Below are positions 16,487 through 25,463 of a stretch of 64,000 nt of DNA, in pieces. Origin of the DNA: Salipiger abyssi (GTDB taxonomy: Bacteria; Pseudomonadota; Alphaproteobacteria; Rhodobacterales; Rhodobacteraceae). The DNA is taken from positions 2,046,001-2,110,000 of the forward strand of contig NZ_CP015093.1 of the NCBI RefSeq assembly GCF_001975705.1. Direction: 5' to 3'. A program made the translations under genes and the position numbers. The notes beneath the pieces are model-generated. The model did no database searches. It had not been told where the DNA came from and was given only the letters and a program-made list of their open reading frames with translations. Every line of letters begins with the position of its first letter. Within the stretch, counting starts at the first letter, position 1.

Positions 16487-17746
16487 TCAGTCGCGCGGCG
16501 GGCGCGGCTCCAGCTTTGCCAGCTCTTCGACCCAGGCGATATGGCGTGGCAGGCAGCGGGTTTTCAGATCGTATTGCTCGCGCGCCAGGGCGCGGGCGTT
16601 GGCGCCCAGCCGCGCCCGTGTCTCGGGATCGTCCAGCAGGGCGCAGAGCCGGTCCACCAGCGCGGTGCGGTCGAAGAAATCCACCATCCAGCCGGTCTCG
16701 TCCTCGCTCAGCACCTCGCGCACCGGCTCCGTGCCGCTGGCGAGGATGGCGCAGCCGGCGCTCATCGCTTCGAGCAGCGACCAGCTCAGGACGAAGGGAT
16801 AGGTCAGATAGACATGCACCCGGCTGACCTGCATCATCGCGAGAAAGCGCTCATAGGGTACGCGACCGAGGAAATGCACCCGCTGCCAGTCGGCCTCTGA
16901 GATCTGCTCCTTCACCTCGTCGATGAAGAGCTGCTTCCAGGTCTGGCCCGCCGGCGGTTTCGATCCGTAGCTGACCTCGTCGCCGCCGATCAGGGTGATC
17001 TGCGCCTTCGGGCGGCGGCGCAGGATTTCGGGCAGGGCGCGCATGAAGACGTGATAGCCGCGATAGGGTTCGAGATTGCGGTTGATGAAGGTGATGACCT
17101 CGTCGTCGCGGGTCAGCACGCGGCCATCGGTCACCTCCAGCGTTGCCTCCGGGTTCGGGCGGACGAGATCGGTGTCGATACCGTCATGCGCGACGGTGAT
17201 CCGGTCCTGCCAATGCGCCGGGAAGGTGGAGGCCTGGAACCGCGTGGGCGAGATGCCGGCATCCATGATTTCCTCGTGCAGACGGTTGTTGAGGTTCTTC
17301 ATGCGGATGCGCAGCGCATCGGTTTCGGGGACTTTCGTCGGGAATTCCGGATCGAAATTCACGAAGGTGTCCGTCGTCAGGTGATAGAGTTCGCAATAGA
17401 GTCCCATGCGCGCCTGTGGCCAGACATCCTTGAGAAACAGGCTCTCGCCCCAGCCGTGATGCGCGAGAATGAGATCCGGCTCGAAGCCTTGCTGCTTGAG
17501 GGCCAGCGCGTTGCGATAACAACTCGTGGCGCGCAGCAGCTTGGTCTCGAAATCCGCCAGCCAGGGATGGATCCCCTTCGTGCTGGATCCGCGGATCTGA
17601 TAAGGCACCACCGACACTCCGTTCCAGCGCGTGGCCTTCTTTACCTTGGGGGTCAGCGCCACAACCTGATGACCGTTCTGGGCCAGCGCCGGGGCGAGGT
17701 GCTTGTACTGGCCGGGGAAATTCTGATGGATACAAAGGATCTTCAT
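16487..17746 (-). CDS. Glycosyltransferase family 4 protein
   Basis: 419 residues; ATG 17746 gives MKILCIHQNFPGQYKHLAPA, a standard GT-B start, while an upstream in-frame start would add a 42-residue tail rich in Pro and Arg. The N-terminal acceptor half runs to about residue 205 and the C-terminal Glycos_transf_1 half follows: FINRNLEPYRGYHVFMRALPE, LIGGD, VHFLGRVPYERFLAMM and the E-x7-E type motif in LSWSLLEAMSAGCAILAS. It transfers a sugar from a nucleotide donor, probably to a surface glycan. The acceptor is unknown and no polysaccharide cluster surrounds it. Confidence 0.88.
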   Translation of the reverse strand: MKILCIHQNFPGQYKHLAPALAQNGHQVVALTPKVKKATRWNGVSVVPYQIRGSSTKGIHPWLADFETKLLRATSCYRNALALKQQGFEPDLILAHHGWGESLFLKDVWPQARMGLYCELYHLTTDTFVNFDPEFPTKVPETDALRIRMKNLNNRLHEEIMDAGISPTRFQASTFPAHWQDRITVAHDGIDTDLVRPNPEATLEVTDGRVLTRDDEVITFINRNLEPYRGYHVFMRALPEILRRRPKAQITLIGGDEVSYGSKPPAGQTWKQLFIDEVKEQISEADWQRVHFLGRVPYERFLAMMQVSRVHVYLTYPFVLSWSLLEAMSAGCAILASGTEPVREVLSEDETGWMVDFFDRTALVDRLCALLDDPETRARLGANARALAREQYDLKTRCLPRHIAWVEELAKLEPRPPRD

Positions 17747-17899
17747 GGCAATCACGGGTTGCGGCGAACTGACGACATGTGTGGCATGCCGCCCCCGATT
17801 GTCCAAGCCCCGGCGATGGGCGCCGCCGGGAACTGGGATGCCGGGTGGCGGAAATGTCGCCCCCGGTCGCACAGCGCGAAAGAGGCCGCCCTTTTAACG

Positions 17900-17925
17900 A
17901 AAAGCGCCGCCCCGAGGGGCGGCGC
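17900..17925 (-). terminator. Terminator of rpmE
   Basis: A perfect 10-bp stem GCGCCGCCCC/GGGGCGGCGC (17904-17913 and 17916-17925) with a 2-base loop is followed on the minus strand by TTTT. It lies 26 bp beyond the rpmE stop codon and ends the rplS-rpmE unit. Confidence 0.8.
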
Positions 17926-17951
17926 CGGTCTTGCGAACGCAGGCGTTGGGA

Positions 17952-18173
17952 TCAGAAGCCCAGGCCTTCGTATTTCTTCTTGAACTTCGACACGCGGCCA
18001 CCGGTATCCATCAGGCGCGAGGAGCCGCCGGTCCAGGCCGGGTGCACCGAGGGGTCGATGTCGAGGGTCAGCGTGTCGCCCTCTTTGCCCCAGGTGGTGC
18101 GGGTCTGATAGACGGTGCCGTCGGTCATCTTGACGTCGACGACGTGGTAATCGGGGTGGATGCCCTTTTTCAT
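17952..18173 (-). CDS. rpmE: 50S ribosomal protein L31
   Basis: 73 residues ([20 protein letters not shown], ending [10 protein letters not shown]). This is the cysteine-free form: none of the four zinc-ligand cysteines of the C+ L31 is present, as is usual in alphaproteobacteria. L31 bridges the two subunits near the central protuberance. Separated from rplS by 11 bp with AGGAGC before the ATG, so the two are cotranscribed. Confidence 0.97.
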   Translation of the reverse strand: MKKGIHPDYHVVDVKMTDGTVYQTRTTWGKEGDTLTLDIDPSVHPAWTGGSSRLMDTGGRVSKFKKKYEGLGF

Positions 18174-18184
18174 GACGTCGCTCC

Positions 18185-18568
18185 TTATGCGTCGGCGCCG
18201 GCGAGCGGCTTGTAGTTGGTGTCCTCCGCGATCCGGGCCGATTTGCCGCGACGCGAGCGGAGATAGTAGAGCTTGGCGCGGCGGACGCGGCCGCGGCGCA
18301 CGACGGTGATCGACTCGATGTTGGTCGAATAGAGCGGGAACACACGTTCCACGCCTTCACCGAAGGAAATCTTGCGGACGGTGAACGAACCGGCGATGCC
18401 CTTGCCGTTCTTGCGGCTGATGCAGACGCCTTCGTAGTTCTGCACCCGGGTGCGGGTGCCTTCGGTCACCTTGTAGCCGACGCGAATGGTGTCGCCGGGC
18501 TTGAAGTCGGGGATCTCTTTCCCCAGGGCGGCAATCTGTTCCGCCTCGAGCTGTGCGATCAGATCCAT
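18185..18568 (-). CDS. rplS: 50S ribosomal protein L19
   Basis: 127 residues from ATG 18568 ([20 protein letters not shown]), with GGAGAAGG upstream; the open frame continues another 60 codons, but those encode the untranslated leader. Family motifs are [33 protein letters not shown] and [21 protein letters not shown]19 lies at the subunit interface. In most relatives rplS directly follows trmD; here about 3.6 kb of other genes separates them, and rplS has its own promoter and a leader of about 220 nt. Confidence 0.97.
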   Translation of the reverse strand: MDLIAQLEAEQIAALGKEIPDFKPGDTIRVGYKVTEGTRTRVQNYEGVCISRKNGKGIAGSFTVRKISFGEGVERVFPLYSTNIESITVVRRGRVRRAKLYYLRSRRGKSARIAEDTNYKPLAGADA

Positions 18569-18588
18569 CTGACCTTCTCCTTGGCTGC

Positions 18589-18606
18589 TCACGGTTGGAC
18601 CCGTGA
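18589..18606 (-). promoter_or_regulatory. Leader hairpin next to the rplS ribosome-binding site
   Basis: TCACGG (18589-18594) and CCGTGA (18601-18606) form a perfect 6-bp stem with a 6-base loop, ending about 20 nt before the rplS start codon. It could tune translation start, as ribosomal-protein leaders do elsewhere. No known L19 leader motif is recognised. Confidence 0.4.
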
Positions 18607-18792
18607 ATATGTCTCGCGCCCCAGAGCTCCGCGTCTTCGGTCGGGTCCGCGCCGGCTGTTGCCGGGGCGCCCGCGGGAGGCTATCGACGTCTTTTCCGTA
18701 TCTGTTATCCGGCCCGTCTGTGCCCCGTCGAAGAAGCGGGTCAGGCAATACCGGACAGCCCGCTCGACTCGGGAGAGCCTGCGGACGGGCTG

Positions 18793-18821
18793 CGTATAGG
18801 CGGAGGCGGGCGTGTAATCAA
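18793..18821 (-). promoter_or_regulatory. Probable sigma-70 promoter of rplS-rpmE
   Basis: On the minus strand TTGATT (18821-18816) and TATACG (18798-18793) are separated by 17 bp. Transcription would begin near 18786, giving a leader of about 218 nt before rplS. The rest of the 364-bp interval 18569-18932 holds this leader and the start region of the plus-strand MFS gene; I see no other gene there. Confidence 0.6.
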
Positions 18822-18932
18822 GGAAAAAGGGTGGGGAGGAGAGGCCGCTATGCGGACAAACCAGACCTTCTCCCCGCTTGCACGAACGGCCCCTTTGTTG
18901 CGCGGAATAGCTTGCGGCTCATCTGAGGGATT

Positions 18933-20246
18933 GTGCATGTCGACAGCAACGTTGATGCTGCCAGGATGGCAACCGAAATAGAGTTTTCTTTTGCAGCGCT
19001 GAACGGCTCAGCGCGACGGCACATTCGGGTGTTTCAGATACACCAGTTCCTTGACCGTTTTGCGATGGGATTGACGGTTGCCGTTGTCGCTCTGGCTTTG
19101 ACTGACAGGGGCATGGACCTCTTTCAAATCTCGCTTCTCTTCGGGGTCTATTCGCTCACGACCATGGCGATGGAGCTGCCGTTTGGCGGTCTCGCCGACA
19201 GTATTGGACGCAAGCCGGTCTTTCTGACAGCAGTCGTCGCCAGCTTGACGTCGCTCGCGCTCTTTCTCTCGACCAGCAATTTCCATGTTCTCGCACTCTC
19301 ATTCGCCTTAATCGGTTTTGGGCGGGCGCTTCGGTCGGGCACGCTCGATGCGTGGTTTGTCGAAACTTTCAAAGCCGCTGCGCCAAATGTGGATGTGCAG
19401 CCCGCACTGGCCAAAGTGCAATGGGCCAATGCCGTGGGGTTGGCCATTGGCGCCACTGTTGGAGGTCTTTTGCCCGATATTTTCGGATCGGTCGCGAGCA
19501 GCCTCGGCTTCAGCATTTATGATGTCTCCTATGCCGCGAGCTTTGGTGTGATGCTGGGCGTGCTTGGCTTTACGATGTTGGCCATCGTCGAAGAACCACG
19601 CCCGAAAAACGTCAATGCCCTTAGACAGGGGTTCGCAGACGTGCCCTTGGTGATCAAAGACGCAAACCTTCTCGCCCTGAAACATCCGGCGCTGTCGATC
19701 CTCTTGGCGGCACTGGCGTTTTTCTTGATGGCAACCAACCCGGTCGAGGTGATCTGGCCGACCCGTGCAAAGCCCATGTTGGATGAAGGTTACGCGAACA
19801 CCGTCATCGGTGTTGTGACTGCGACTTACTTTTTTTCCATAGCTTTGGGCGCATCTTTGTCCCCGCGCATCAGCCGGATCTTCAAGCGGCGGCACGCCAT
19901 GACGCTGGCGGCGACTTTTGCTTGCCTGGCTGGCGTTCAGATCGCATTGGCATTGCAGGGCAATATCATCGGCTTTGTGACGGCTTTCATCCTGTATTCC
20001 GTGGTGCTTGGTGTTAGCGAAACGCCGGCCAGCAGCATTCTACATCGCTGCGTTGAAGACCGTCAGCGGTCGACCATGCTTTCGCTCAGGTCATTGATAC
20101 AACAGTTGGGGGCCGCATTGGGCCTTGTTCTGGCCGGAGCCATCGCCGAAATTTACTCCACACCGGTCGCATGGATCGTCGGGGCAGTGTTTCTTGTCAT
20201 TGCAGTGATACTGAGCTTGGTGTTGGTCAAACGATTGGCCCCATAA
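18933..20246 (+). CDS. Major facilitator superfamily transporter, foreign-looking
   Basis: 437 residues from a GTG preceded by GAGGGA; an ATG 33 bp later (18966) is an alternative. About 12 hydrophobic helices and the MFS motif A in GGLADSIGRKPVF near residue 85 support a drug/metabolite transporter; the substrate is unknown. Base use stands out: many codons end in A or T (for example in the stretch 19000-19150), so GC is clearly lower than in its neighbours. It lies opposite to the flanking rplS and trmD genes. These points suggest later acquisition. Confidence 0.85.
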   Translation: MHVDSNVDAARMATEIEFSFAALNGSARRHIRVFQIHQFLDRFAMGLTVAVVALALTDRGMDLFQISLLFGVYSLTTMAMELPFGGLADSIGRKPVFLTAVVASLTSLALFLSTSNFHVLALSFALIGFGRALRSGTLDAWFVETFKAAAPNVDVQPALAKVQWANAVGLAIGATVGGLLPDIFGSVASSLGFSIYDVSYAASFGVMLGVLGFTMLAIVEEPRPKNVNALRQGFADVPLVIKDANLLALKHPALSILLAALAFFLMATNPVEVIWPTRAKPMLDEGYANTVIGVVTATYFFSIALGASLSPRISRIFKRRHAMTLAATFACLAGVQIALALQGNIIGFVTAFILYSVVLGVSETPASSILHRCVEDRQRSTMLSLRSLIQQLGAALGLVLAGAIAEIYSTPVAWIVGAVFLVIAVILSLVLVKRLAP

Positions 20247-20747
20247 GCCGGCAACTGACCGTCCTGCGCCGCGCCGCATCGGGCAATTTGGGTTCTGCGG
20301 CGGTCGGTGGGATCACCTATGCGCGGCGTTGCCGGCGCCCGGCCCTTCCCTGCGGGCGGTCTCTGACGCAGCGTCGGGGTGGTTTTCGCCCATCGCCGCC
20401 GGACATGCCGGGCACGGCATGCGCATGGCCACAGCCCAGAGCGGCCGCCAGAGTCTGGCGCAGTGGTCGCGCGTCGATGGCGCAGATCGGCAACGCTGCA
20501 TCGACCCTGCTATGGCAACAAGCGGGCGGGTAATTCCCGCTTGATCGGCTGTAAAGCGCGCGCTTGGCGTGACCGCCGTCGCAAGTTCATGAACGCAAAG
20601 AAACTCTGTCGCTGGCGTTTGAGGGCATGTCGCTTCCCGGCATGTGAGCCGACCTGCCAAGGATAGCATCCGGCGAATGAGGCCCTGTATTCCACGGCAT
20701 GCCGGGATGCGGTGCCTCGCCTGTGCAAGATCTAGGAGGAGACGCAC
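20247..20747. other. 501-bp non-coding interval
   Basis: No convincing gene is visible in any frame. It contains two perfect inverted repeats: CATGCCG/CGGCATG at 20403-20420 and CAAGCGGG/CCCGCTTG at 20519-20543. Base composition returns to the high-GC background. It may be a junction left by insertion of the MFS gene. Confidence 0.5.
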
Positions 20748-21929
20748 ATGAGCAATATCGGTGTTGTTTACACCGGCCCGGGGGCCGTCGAGGTGCAGAA
20801 GATCGACGATCCAAAACTTCAGGCCCCCGACGGTCGCAAGTTGGAGCACGCGGTGATCCTCAAGGTGATCTCGACCAACATTTGCGGCTCCGACCAGCAC
20901 ATGGTGCGCGGACGCACGACCGCCGAGCCGGGCCTCGTTCTGGGCCACGAGATCACCGGCGAGGTGATCGAAACCGGCTCCGACGTGGAAATGCTGGAGG
21001 TCGGCGATGTCGTCTCGGTGCCGTTCAACGTGGCCTGCGGACGCTGTCGCTGCTGCCGCGAGGGCGATACCGGCGTTTGCCTGACGGTGAACCCGGAGCG
21101 CGCGGGCGGGGCCTATGGCTATGTCGACATGGGCGGCTGGATCGGCGGTCAGGCGCGTTATGTCACGGTGCCTTACGCCGATTTCAACCTGTTGAAGTTC
21201 CCCGACCGCGACCAGGCGATGGCGAAGATCCGCGACCTTACCATGCTGTCGGACATTCTGCCGACCGGCTTCCACGGCGCCTTGCAGGCCGGGGTCGGCG
21301 TCGGGTCGATCGTCTATGTCGCCGGCGCGGGCCCGGTGGGTCTGGCGGCGGCGGCCTCCGCGCAGATCCTCGGCGCGGCGGTGGTGATGGTCGGTGACTT
21401 CAACAAGGAGCGCCTGGATCACGCGGCGAAGGTGGGCTTCACCCCGGTCGATCTGTCGAAGGGCGACAACCTGCCCGAGATGATCGCCGAGATCACCGGG
21501 TCTCCGGAGGTCGACGCCGCAATCGACGCTGTCGGCTTCGAGGCGCGCGGCCATTCGGGAGGAGAGCAGCCGGCAATCGTGCTGAACCAGATGATGGAGA
21601 TCACCCGCGTCGCGGGCGCCATCGGCATTCCCGGCCTTTATGTCACCGAGGATCCGGGAGCCGCGGACGACGCGGCAAAATCCGGCAACCTGTCGATGCG
21701 GTTCGGTCTGGGCTGGGCAAAGGCGCAGAGCTTCCACACCGGTCAGACGCCGGTGCTGAAGTACAATCGCCAGCTGATGCAGGCGATCCTGCACGACCGC
21801 CTGCCAATCGCGGATATCGTCAACGCCACGATCATGCCGCTCGATCAGGCGGCGGAGGGCTACAAGAGCTTCGACAGCGGTGTGGCGAAGAAATTCGTGC
21901 TCGATCCGCACGGACTGCTTGCGTCCTGA
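20748..21929 (+). CDS. fdhA: Glutathione-independent formaldehyde dehydrogenase
   Basis: 393 residues, a zinc-dependent medium-chain alcohol dehydrogenase. The ATG follows a strong AGGAGG. Visible are NICGSDQHMVRGR with the catalytic zinc Cys, LGHEITGEVIE, a structural-zinc lobe in VACGRCRCCREGDTGVC, and the NAD-binding VYVAGAGPVGLAAAASA. Length and the C-terminus match Pseudomonas FdhA, which oxidises formaldehyde to formate with tightly bound NAD and without glutathione. It is flanked by its own terminator and not coupled to the MFS gene. Its high GC matches the host. Confidence 0.92.
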   Translation: MSNIGVVYTGPGAVEVQKIDDPKLQAPDGRKLEHAVILKVISTNICGSDQHMVRGRTTAEPGLVLGHEITGEVIETGSDVEMLEVGDVVSVPFNVACGRCRCCREGDTGVCLTVNPERAGGAYGYVDMGGWIGGQARYVTVPYADFNLLKFPDRDQAMAKIRDLTMLSDILPTGFHGALQAGVGVGSIVYVAGAGPVGLAAAASAQILGAAVVMVGDFNKERLDHAAKVGFTPVDLSKGDNLPEMIAEITGSPEVDAAIDAVGFEARGHSGGEQPAIVLNQMMEITRVAGAIGIPGLYVTEDPGAADDAAKSGNLSMRFGLGWAKAQSFHTGQTPVLKYNRQLMQAILHDRLPIADIVNATIMPLDQAAEGYKSFDSGVAKKFVLDPHGLLAS

Positions 21930-21950
21930 AACCGGCCCGTCTCTGGTCAG

Positions 21951-21976
21951 CCGCCGCCCTTTACGGGCGGCGGTCT
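21951..21976 (+). terminator. Terminator of fdhA
   Basis: CCGCCGCCC (21951-21959), a 5-base loop and GGGCGGCGG (21965-21973) form a perfect 9-bp stem followed by TCTTG, 22 bp after the fdhA stop codon. Confidence 0.65.
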
Positions 21977-22116
21977 TGTCATGCGCACGGTCGGGAGAGG
22001 CCGTTTTTCCGAAAAGGAAGGGGCGCATTGACGGGCCGCTTCAAGTTTGAAGCGGACAAGCATCCCTTTGATGAGAACAGACATATCTGGCCATGATCCT
22101 CAGCCGGGCAGCAGAC

Positions 22117-22575
22117 TCAGAGCGCCCGTTTGAATCCCACATGACTCGCCGTGAATCCGAGCCCCTCATAGAAGCGGTGCGCATCCTTGCGCGAGGCATC
22201 CGAGGTGAGCTGAACCATGACGCAGCCGCGCCGGCGGCATTCCTCGACGGCCCAGCGGATCATCTGCCCGCCGAGCCCCAGCCCGCGCGCCTGGGCCGCG
22301 ACGCGCACGGCCTCGATGGTGCCGCGCAGGGCGCCCTTGCGGGACAGGCCGGGGGTGAAGGTCAGTTGCAGCGTGCCGATCACCGCGCCGTCGCGTTCGG
22401 CCACCGCAAGGAGCTGGTTGGGGTCAGTGTCGATGGCGCGGAAGGCGGCGAAATAGCTCTCGGCGAGCGGTTCGCTCAGGTCTTCGCGCGTGGCGCCGAG
22501 CGGATCGTCGGCCAGCATTGCGACGATGGCGGCCAGATCGGCCTCGGTGGCGCGGCGCAGGACGATATCGCTCAT
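22117..22575 (-). CDS. GNAT family N-acetyltransferase
   Basis: 152 residues of the GNAT fold: [20 protein letters not shown] at the N-terminus, GTLQLTF strand, the acetyl-CoA-binding stretch [20 protein letters not shown] (motif A, RGLGLG), and [10 protein letters not shown] near the C-terminus. The ATG overlaps the trmD stop by 4 bp, so it is translationally coupled to trmD. Substrate unknown; small-molecule or protein acetylation are both possible. Confidence 0.88.
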   Translation of the reverse strand: MSDIVLRRATEADLAAIVAMLADDPLGATREDLSEPLAESYFAAFRAIDTDPNQLLAVAERDGAVIGTLQLTFTPGLSRKGALRGTIEAVRVAAQARGLGLGGQMIRWAVEECRRRGCVMVQLTSDASRKDAHRFYEGLGFTASHVGFKRAL

Positions 22576-23375
22576 GTCTTGCCCCCCTTCGCCGCCTCAT
22601 GCGCCGCCCAGAGATCCGGGCGGCGGGCGCGGGTGATCTTTTCGGCCTGGGCGCGGCGCCATTTGGCGATCTCGCCGTGATGGCCCGACAGCAGCACCGG
22701 CGGGATCTCCAGCCCCTGCCACTCGGCGGGGCGGGTGTATTGCGGGTGCTCCAGCAACCCCTGGGAAAAGCTCTCCTCCTCGATGGACTCGGCATTGCCC
22801 AGCACGCCGGGCAGCAGCCGCACCGTGGCATCCAGCATCGCCTGCGCGGCGATCTCGCCGCCGGTCAGCACGAAATCCCCGAGCGAGATCTCGGCGATGC
22901 CGTAGTGATCCAGTACCCTCTGGTCGAGCCCCTCGAAACGGCCGCAGATCAGCGTGACCCCGGGGGTGCGCGCAAGATCGCGCGCCACCGACTGGTCGAA
23001 GCGGCGCCCGCGCGGCGACAGGTAGAGGATCGGGGCGGCAGGGGAGATGCGACGGCGGGCGCTCTCCAGCGCGCGGCCCATCACGTCGGGGCGCAGCACC
23101 ATGCCGGCGCCGCCGCCGGCGGGCGTGTCGTCGACATTGCGGTGCTTGCCTTCGCCGAACTCGCGCAGCGGCACCGTGTCGAGCTGCCAGAGCCCGTCCT
23201 GCAACGCCTTGCCGGTAAGCGACAGGCCCAGAACCCCGGGGAAGGCCTCGGGGAATAGCGTGACGATCTGCGCGGTCCAGGCGCGCGCCAGCTCGGGCCG
23301 CTCGGTCATCAGCTCGCGCGGCTTCAGGCTGGGGCGGATGGCCTTGCGGCCATGGGATTTCGGTGCGTCGCTCAT
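22572..23375 (-). CDS. trmD: tRNA (guanine(37)-N1)-methyltransferase
   Basis: 267 residues, somewhat longer than E. coli TrmD because of an N-terminal extension of about 25 residues. It makes m1G37 in tRNAs that read CNN-type codons, preventing +1 frameshifts. The SPOUT knot is visible in [17 protein letters not shown] and [37 protein letters not shown] near residue 80 is also typical. The usual rpsP-rimM-trmD-rplS order is kept here, but with extra genes between each pair. Confidence 0.97.
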   Translation of the reverse strand: MSDAPKSHGRKAIRPSLKPRELMTERPELARAWTAQIVTLFPEAFPGVLGLSLTGKALQDGLWQLDTVPLREFGEGKHRNVDDTPAGGGAGMVLRPDVMGRALESARRRISPAAPILYLSPRGRRFDQSVARDLARTPGVTLICGRFEGLDQRVLDHYGIAEISLGDFVLTGGEIAAQAMLDATVRLLPGVLGNAESIEEESFSQGLLEHPQYTRPAEWQGLEIPPVLLSGHHGEIAKWRRAQAEKITRARRPDLWAAHEAAKGGKT

Positions 23376-23406
23376 GGCCCTCCTCTAGCCGCAAGGGCCG
23401 GGCGGC

Positions 23407-24588
23407 TCAAGCGGCGTAGAGAGCGGCGGGTTCGAGGTAGTCGGCGATTTGCGGCGGCGCGCTCAGCCCGCCATGGGCGAGGCTCCAGTGATCGCGCGGG
23501 CGCGGGGCGCAGCCATGGTACTCGGCGAAGAGCCCGCGCGGCTCCGGCCAGCGCGGCGCGCCGGTGATCTCGGCGAGCCGGTCGAGCTGCGCCGCCAGCG
23601 CCGGCGCCGAGCCTGCCACCGCATCCGCAGGGGTGAGCCCCATGGCGCGCCCGGCATAGCGCCCGGCGTTCCAGCCGTCGATCACCTCGCGCAGACCGTC
23701 GAGCCAGCCGGTATCGCCCGCCCGTGCCGCCGCCGCGATCTGCCCGCGCGCGGCGACACCCGCCAGGAACAGCGCCACCGAGGCGCGTTCGCAGCTTGTC
23801 TGCCGGGCGCACCAGAGCGCCGCGTCCTGCTGCGCCGGATCGTGCGGATCGTGTTCGGCGATAACCTTGTGCCAGAGATCGGGATCGGCGCGGTCGAGCG
23901 TCTTCAGCGCCGCCAGCAGCGACCGGGGCGCGGCGTCGCGCGACGCGGTTTCCCAGGCGCGGCAGGTGGCGCGGAACGCAGCCATCTGCGCATCGTAGCT
24001 GCGGCGGTGCCGGTCGATCGCGGTGATCCGGTCGCGGATATCGAGCAGCACATCTGGATTGACGAAATGCTGGGCGAGCTCTCCGGCGCGGTCAGGGGTG
24101 GCGCGCACCAGCTCGATGAGCAGCCAGATTTCGTGCAGCCGGTCGTCGCTCAGCTCCGTGGGGCTGTGCAGGGCCCAGGAGGCGAGGATTCGTTCAAGAA
24201 CCCGGCGCAATGCATGATCCGGCGTTTCGGGCTCGGCGCCGCCGAATTCTGCCGCGAGCGGCGCCGGGCTTTGCAGCACCCGGTACAGCTCGGCACGGAT
24301 CGACCGCGTGTCGGGGATCCCGGGCGGCGGGTGGCGCAGGGCGGAATGGTCGAGCAGCGGGGCCGGACGCTCTCGGCGTCGGTCAATGGCATGGCGGGCG
24401 AAATGCGCGGCACCGAAGGCGACCGTCCAAGCCAGGGCGAGAATGACCGAAGGCCCGACCTGTGCCATCGCAGCATTCACGATGCCCTGCGGAAGCGCCA
24501 GCAACAGCACCGCTGGGCTCAGTGCAAATCCCGACCAGAGAACTCGTTGATACGTGGTGAGCAAGAGCCGCCCCTTTTTCGACAACAT
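23407..24588 (-). CDS. Hypothetical membrane-anchored protein in the rimM-trmD interval
   Basis: 393 residues from ATG 24588 (MLSKKGRLLLTTYQRVLWSG); an in-frame start 37 codons upstream would add an Arg/Gln-rich tail and is less likely. Two hydrophobic helices lie at about residues 18-60 (FALSPAVLLLALPQGIVNAA and VILALAWTVAFGAAHFA). The remaining about 310 residues are soluble, Ala/Arg/Leu-rich and mostly helical with many Trp, ending PQIADYLEPAALYAA. I recognise no domain. It is minus-strand like rimM and trmD and 31 bp from trmD, so probably cotranscribed with it. Confidence 0.6.
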   Translation of the reverse strand: MLSKKGRLLLTTYQRVLWSGFALSPAVLLLALPQGIVNAAMAQVGPSVILALAWTVAFGAAHFARHAIDRRRERPAPLLDHSALRHPPPGIPDTRSIRAELYRVLQSPAPLAAEFGGAEPETPDHALRRVLERILASWALHSPTELSDDRLHEIWLLIELVRATPDRAGELAQHFVNPDVLLDIRDRITAIDRHRRSYDAQMAAFRATCRAWETASRDAAPRSLLAALKTLDRADPDLWHKVIAEHDPHDPAQQDAALWCARQTSCERASVALFLAGVAARGQIAAAARAGDTGWLDGLREVIDGWNAGRYAGRAMGLTPADAVAGSAPALAAQLDRLAEITGAPRWPEPRGLFAEYHGCAPRPRDHWSLAHGGLSAPPQIADYLEPAALYAA

Positions 24589-24881
24589 GCGGGCGAAAAT
24601 TCTGTCCAATTGTGGCAATTTCTGGGAAGCCAATTGGCCTTTTAACGAACGATTTCCCCTACGGAAACAGTGCCTCCCCCGCCTGGCCTCTGTCTGCAAA
24701 CAGGATGGTAATGTATTAAGGCTTCAGGCAAAAATCCGCCATTTTACCGACCGTTATCGGCGGCCTCCGCGCTTTTGCGGACTCTCGATCCCGCGATATC
24801 GCGGCAACGGGGCGCCGGACTTGCGTTGAGTCGCGGCGTCTCGGAAGGCGGCTGGTCGCGGCCCGCGCCCTCCCGGCCGCC

Positions 24882-25388
24882 TCAGTCGAAGAGCCCCTCG
24901 GGCGGATCGGCCACGATGCGCCCCGCCGCCAGATCGACCGTCGGCACCGCCGCATGGGTGAAGGGCAGAAGCACGGTCTTGGAACTGCCGGGCAGGTGCA
25001 GCTCCAGCAGATCGGCGGCACCGTGATTGAGCACCGCCTTGATCCGGCCCAGCTCGGCGCCGCCGGTGTCGTAGACCGCAAGCCCGATCAGATCCGCGTG
25101 GTAGAACTCGTCGTCGGGCAGGCTGGGCAGCCGGTCGCGCGGAGCAAAGAGCCGGGTGCCGCGCAGCGCGTCGGCATCTTCCTTGCTGCGCACGCCCGAA
25201 AGCCGCGCCGCAAAGCCGCCCTTGATCGCGCCGGTGATCTGCACTTCGAAACTGCGGCTGCCGTCCTCGCTGGTCAGCGGGGCGTAATCGGCCAGCGCCT
25301 CGGGATCGGCGGTGAAGCTCTTCAGCCGCACCTCACCATGCACCCCGAAGGCACCTGAAATCGCTCCGACGCAGATCCTATCGCTCAC
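24882..25388 (-). CDS. rimM: Ribosome maturation factor RimM
   Basis: 168 residues from a GTG at 25388 preceded by GCGAGG; an ATG at 25412 in frame is an alternative with a weaker ribosome site. The N-terminal RimM domain opens [20 protein letters not shown] and the C-terminal PRC-barrel contains [16 protein letters not shown] and [15 protein letters not shown]. RimM assists maturation of the 30S head together with S19 and S13. Usual neighbour of rpsP and trmD. The 293 bp downstream of it (24589-24881) hold no gene that I can see. Confidence 0.95.
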   Translation of the reverse strand: MSDRICVGAISGAFGVHGEVRLKSFTADPEALADYAPLTSEDGSRSFEVQITGAIKGGFAARLSGVRSKEDADALRGTRLFAPRDRLPSLPDDEFYHADLIGLAVYDTGGAELGRIKAVLNHGAADLLELHLPGSSKTVLLPFTHAAVPTVDLAAGRIVADPPEGLFD

Positions 25389-25463
25389 TCCGACCTCGCT
25401 TTCGCCTCGCATACCGGAGATCTGGATAGACCAGAGCGCCGGGCATTGGCAATCGGGACGGGA

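Noticed and set aside
18569..18748. 60-residue N-terminal extension of L19
   Set aside because: The frame stays open, but L19 starts at 18568 with a good ribosome site; the extra stretch is leader RNA.
22128..22140. GTTTGAATCCCAC, resembling a tRNA T-loop
   Set aside because: It encodes the last residues of the GNAT gene on the minus strand, and no acceptor or anticodon arms can be formed around it.
24690..24703. CTGTCTGCAAACAG, resembling a lux box
   Set aside because: The half-sites are 8 bp rather than 10 bp apart and the symmetry is imperfect; no luxI or luxR is nearby.
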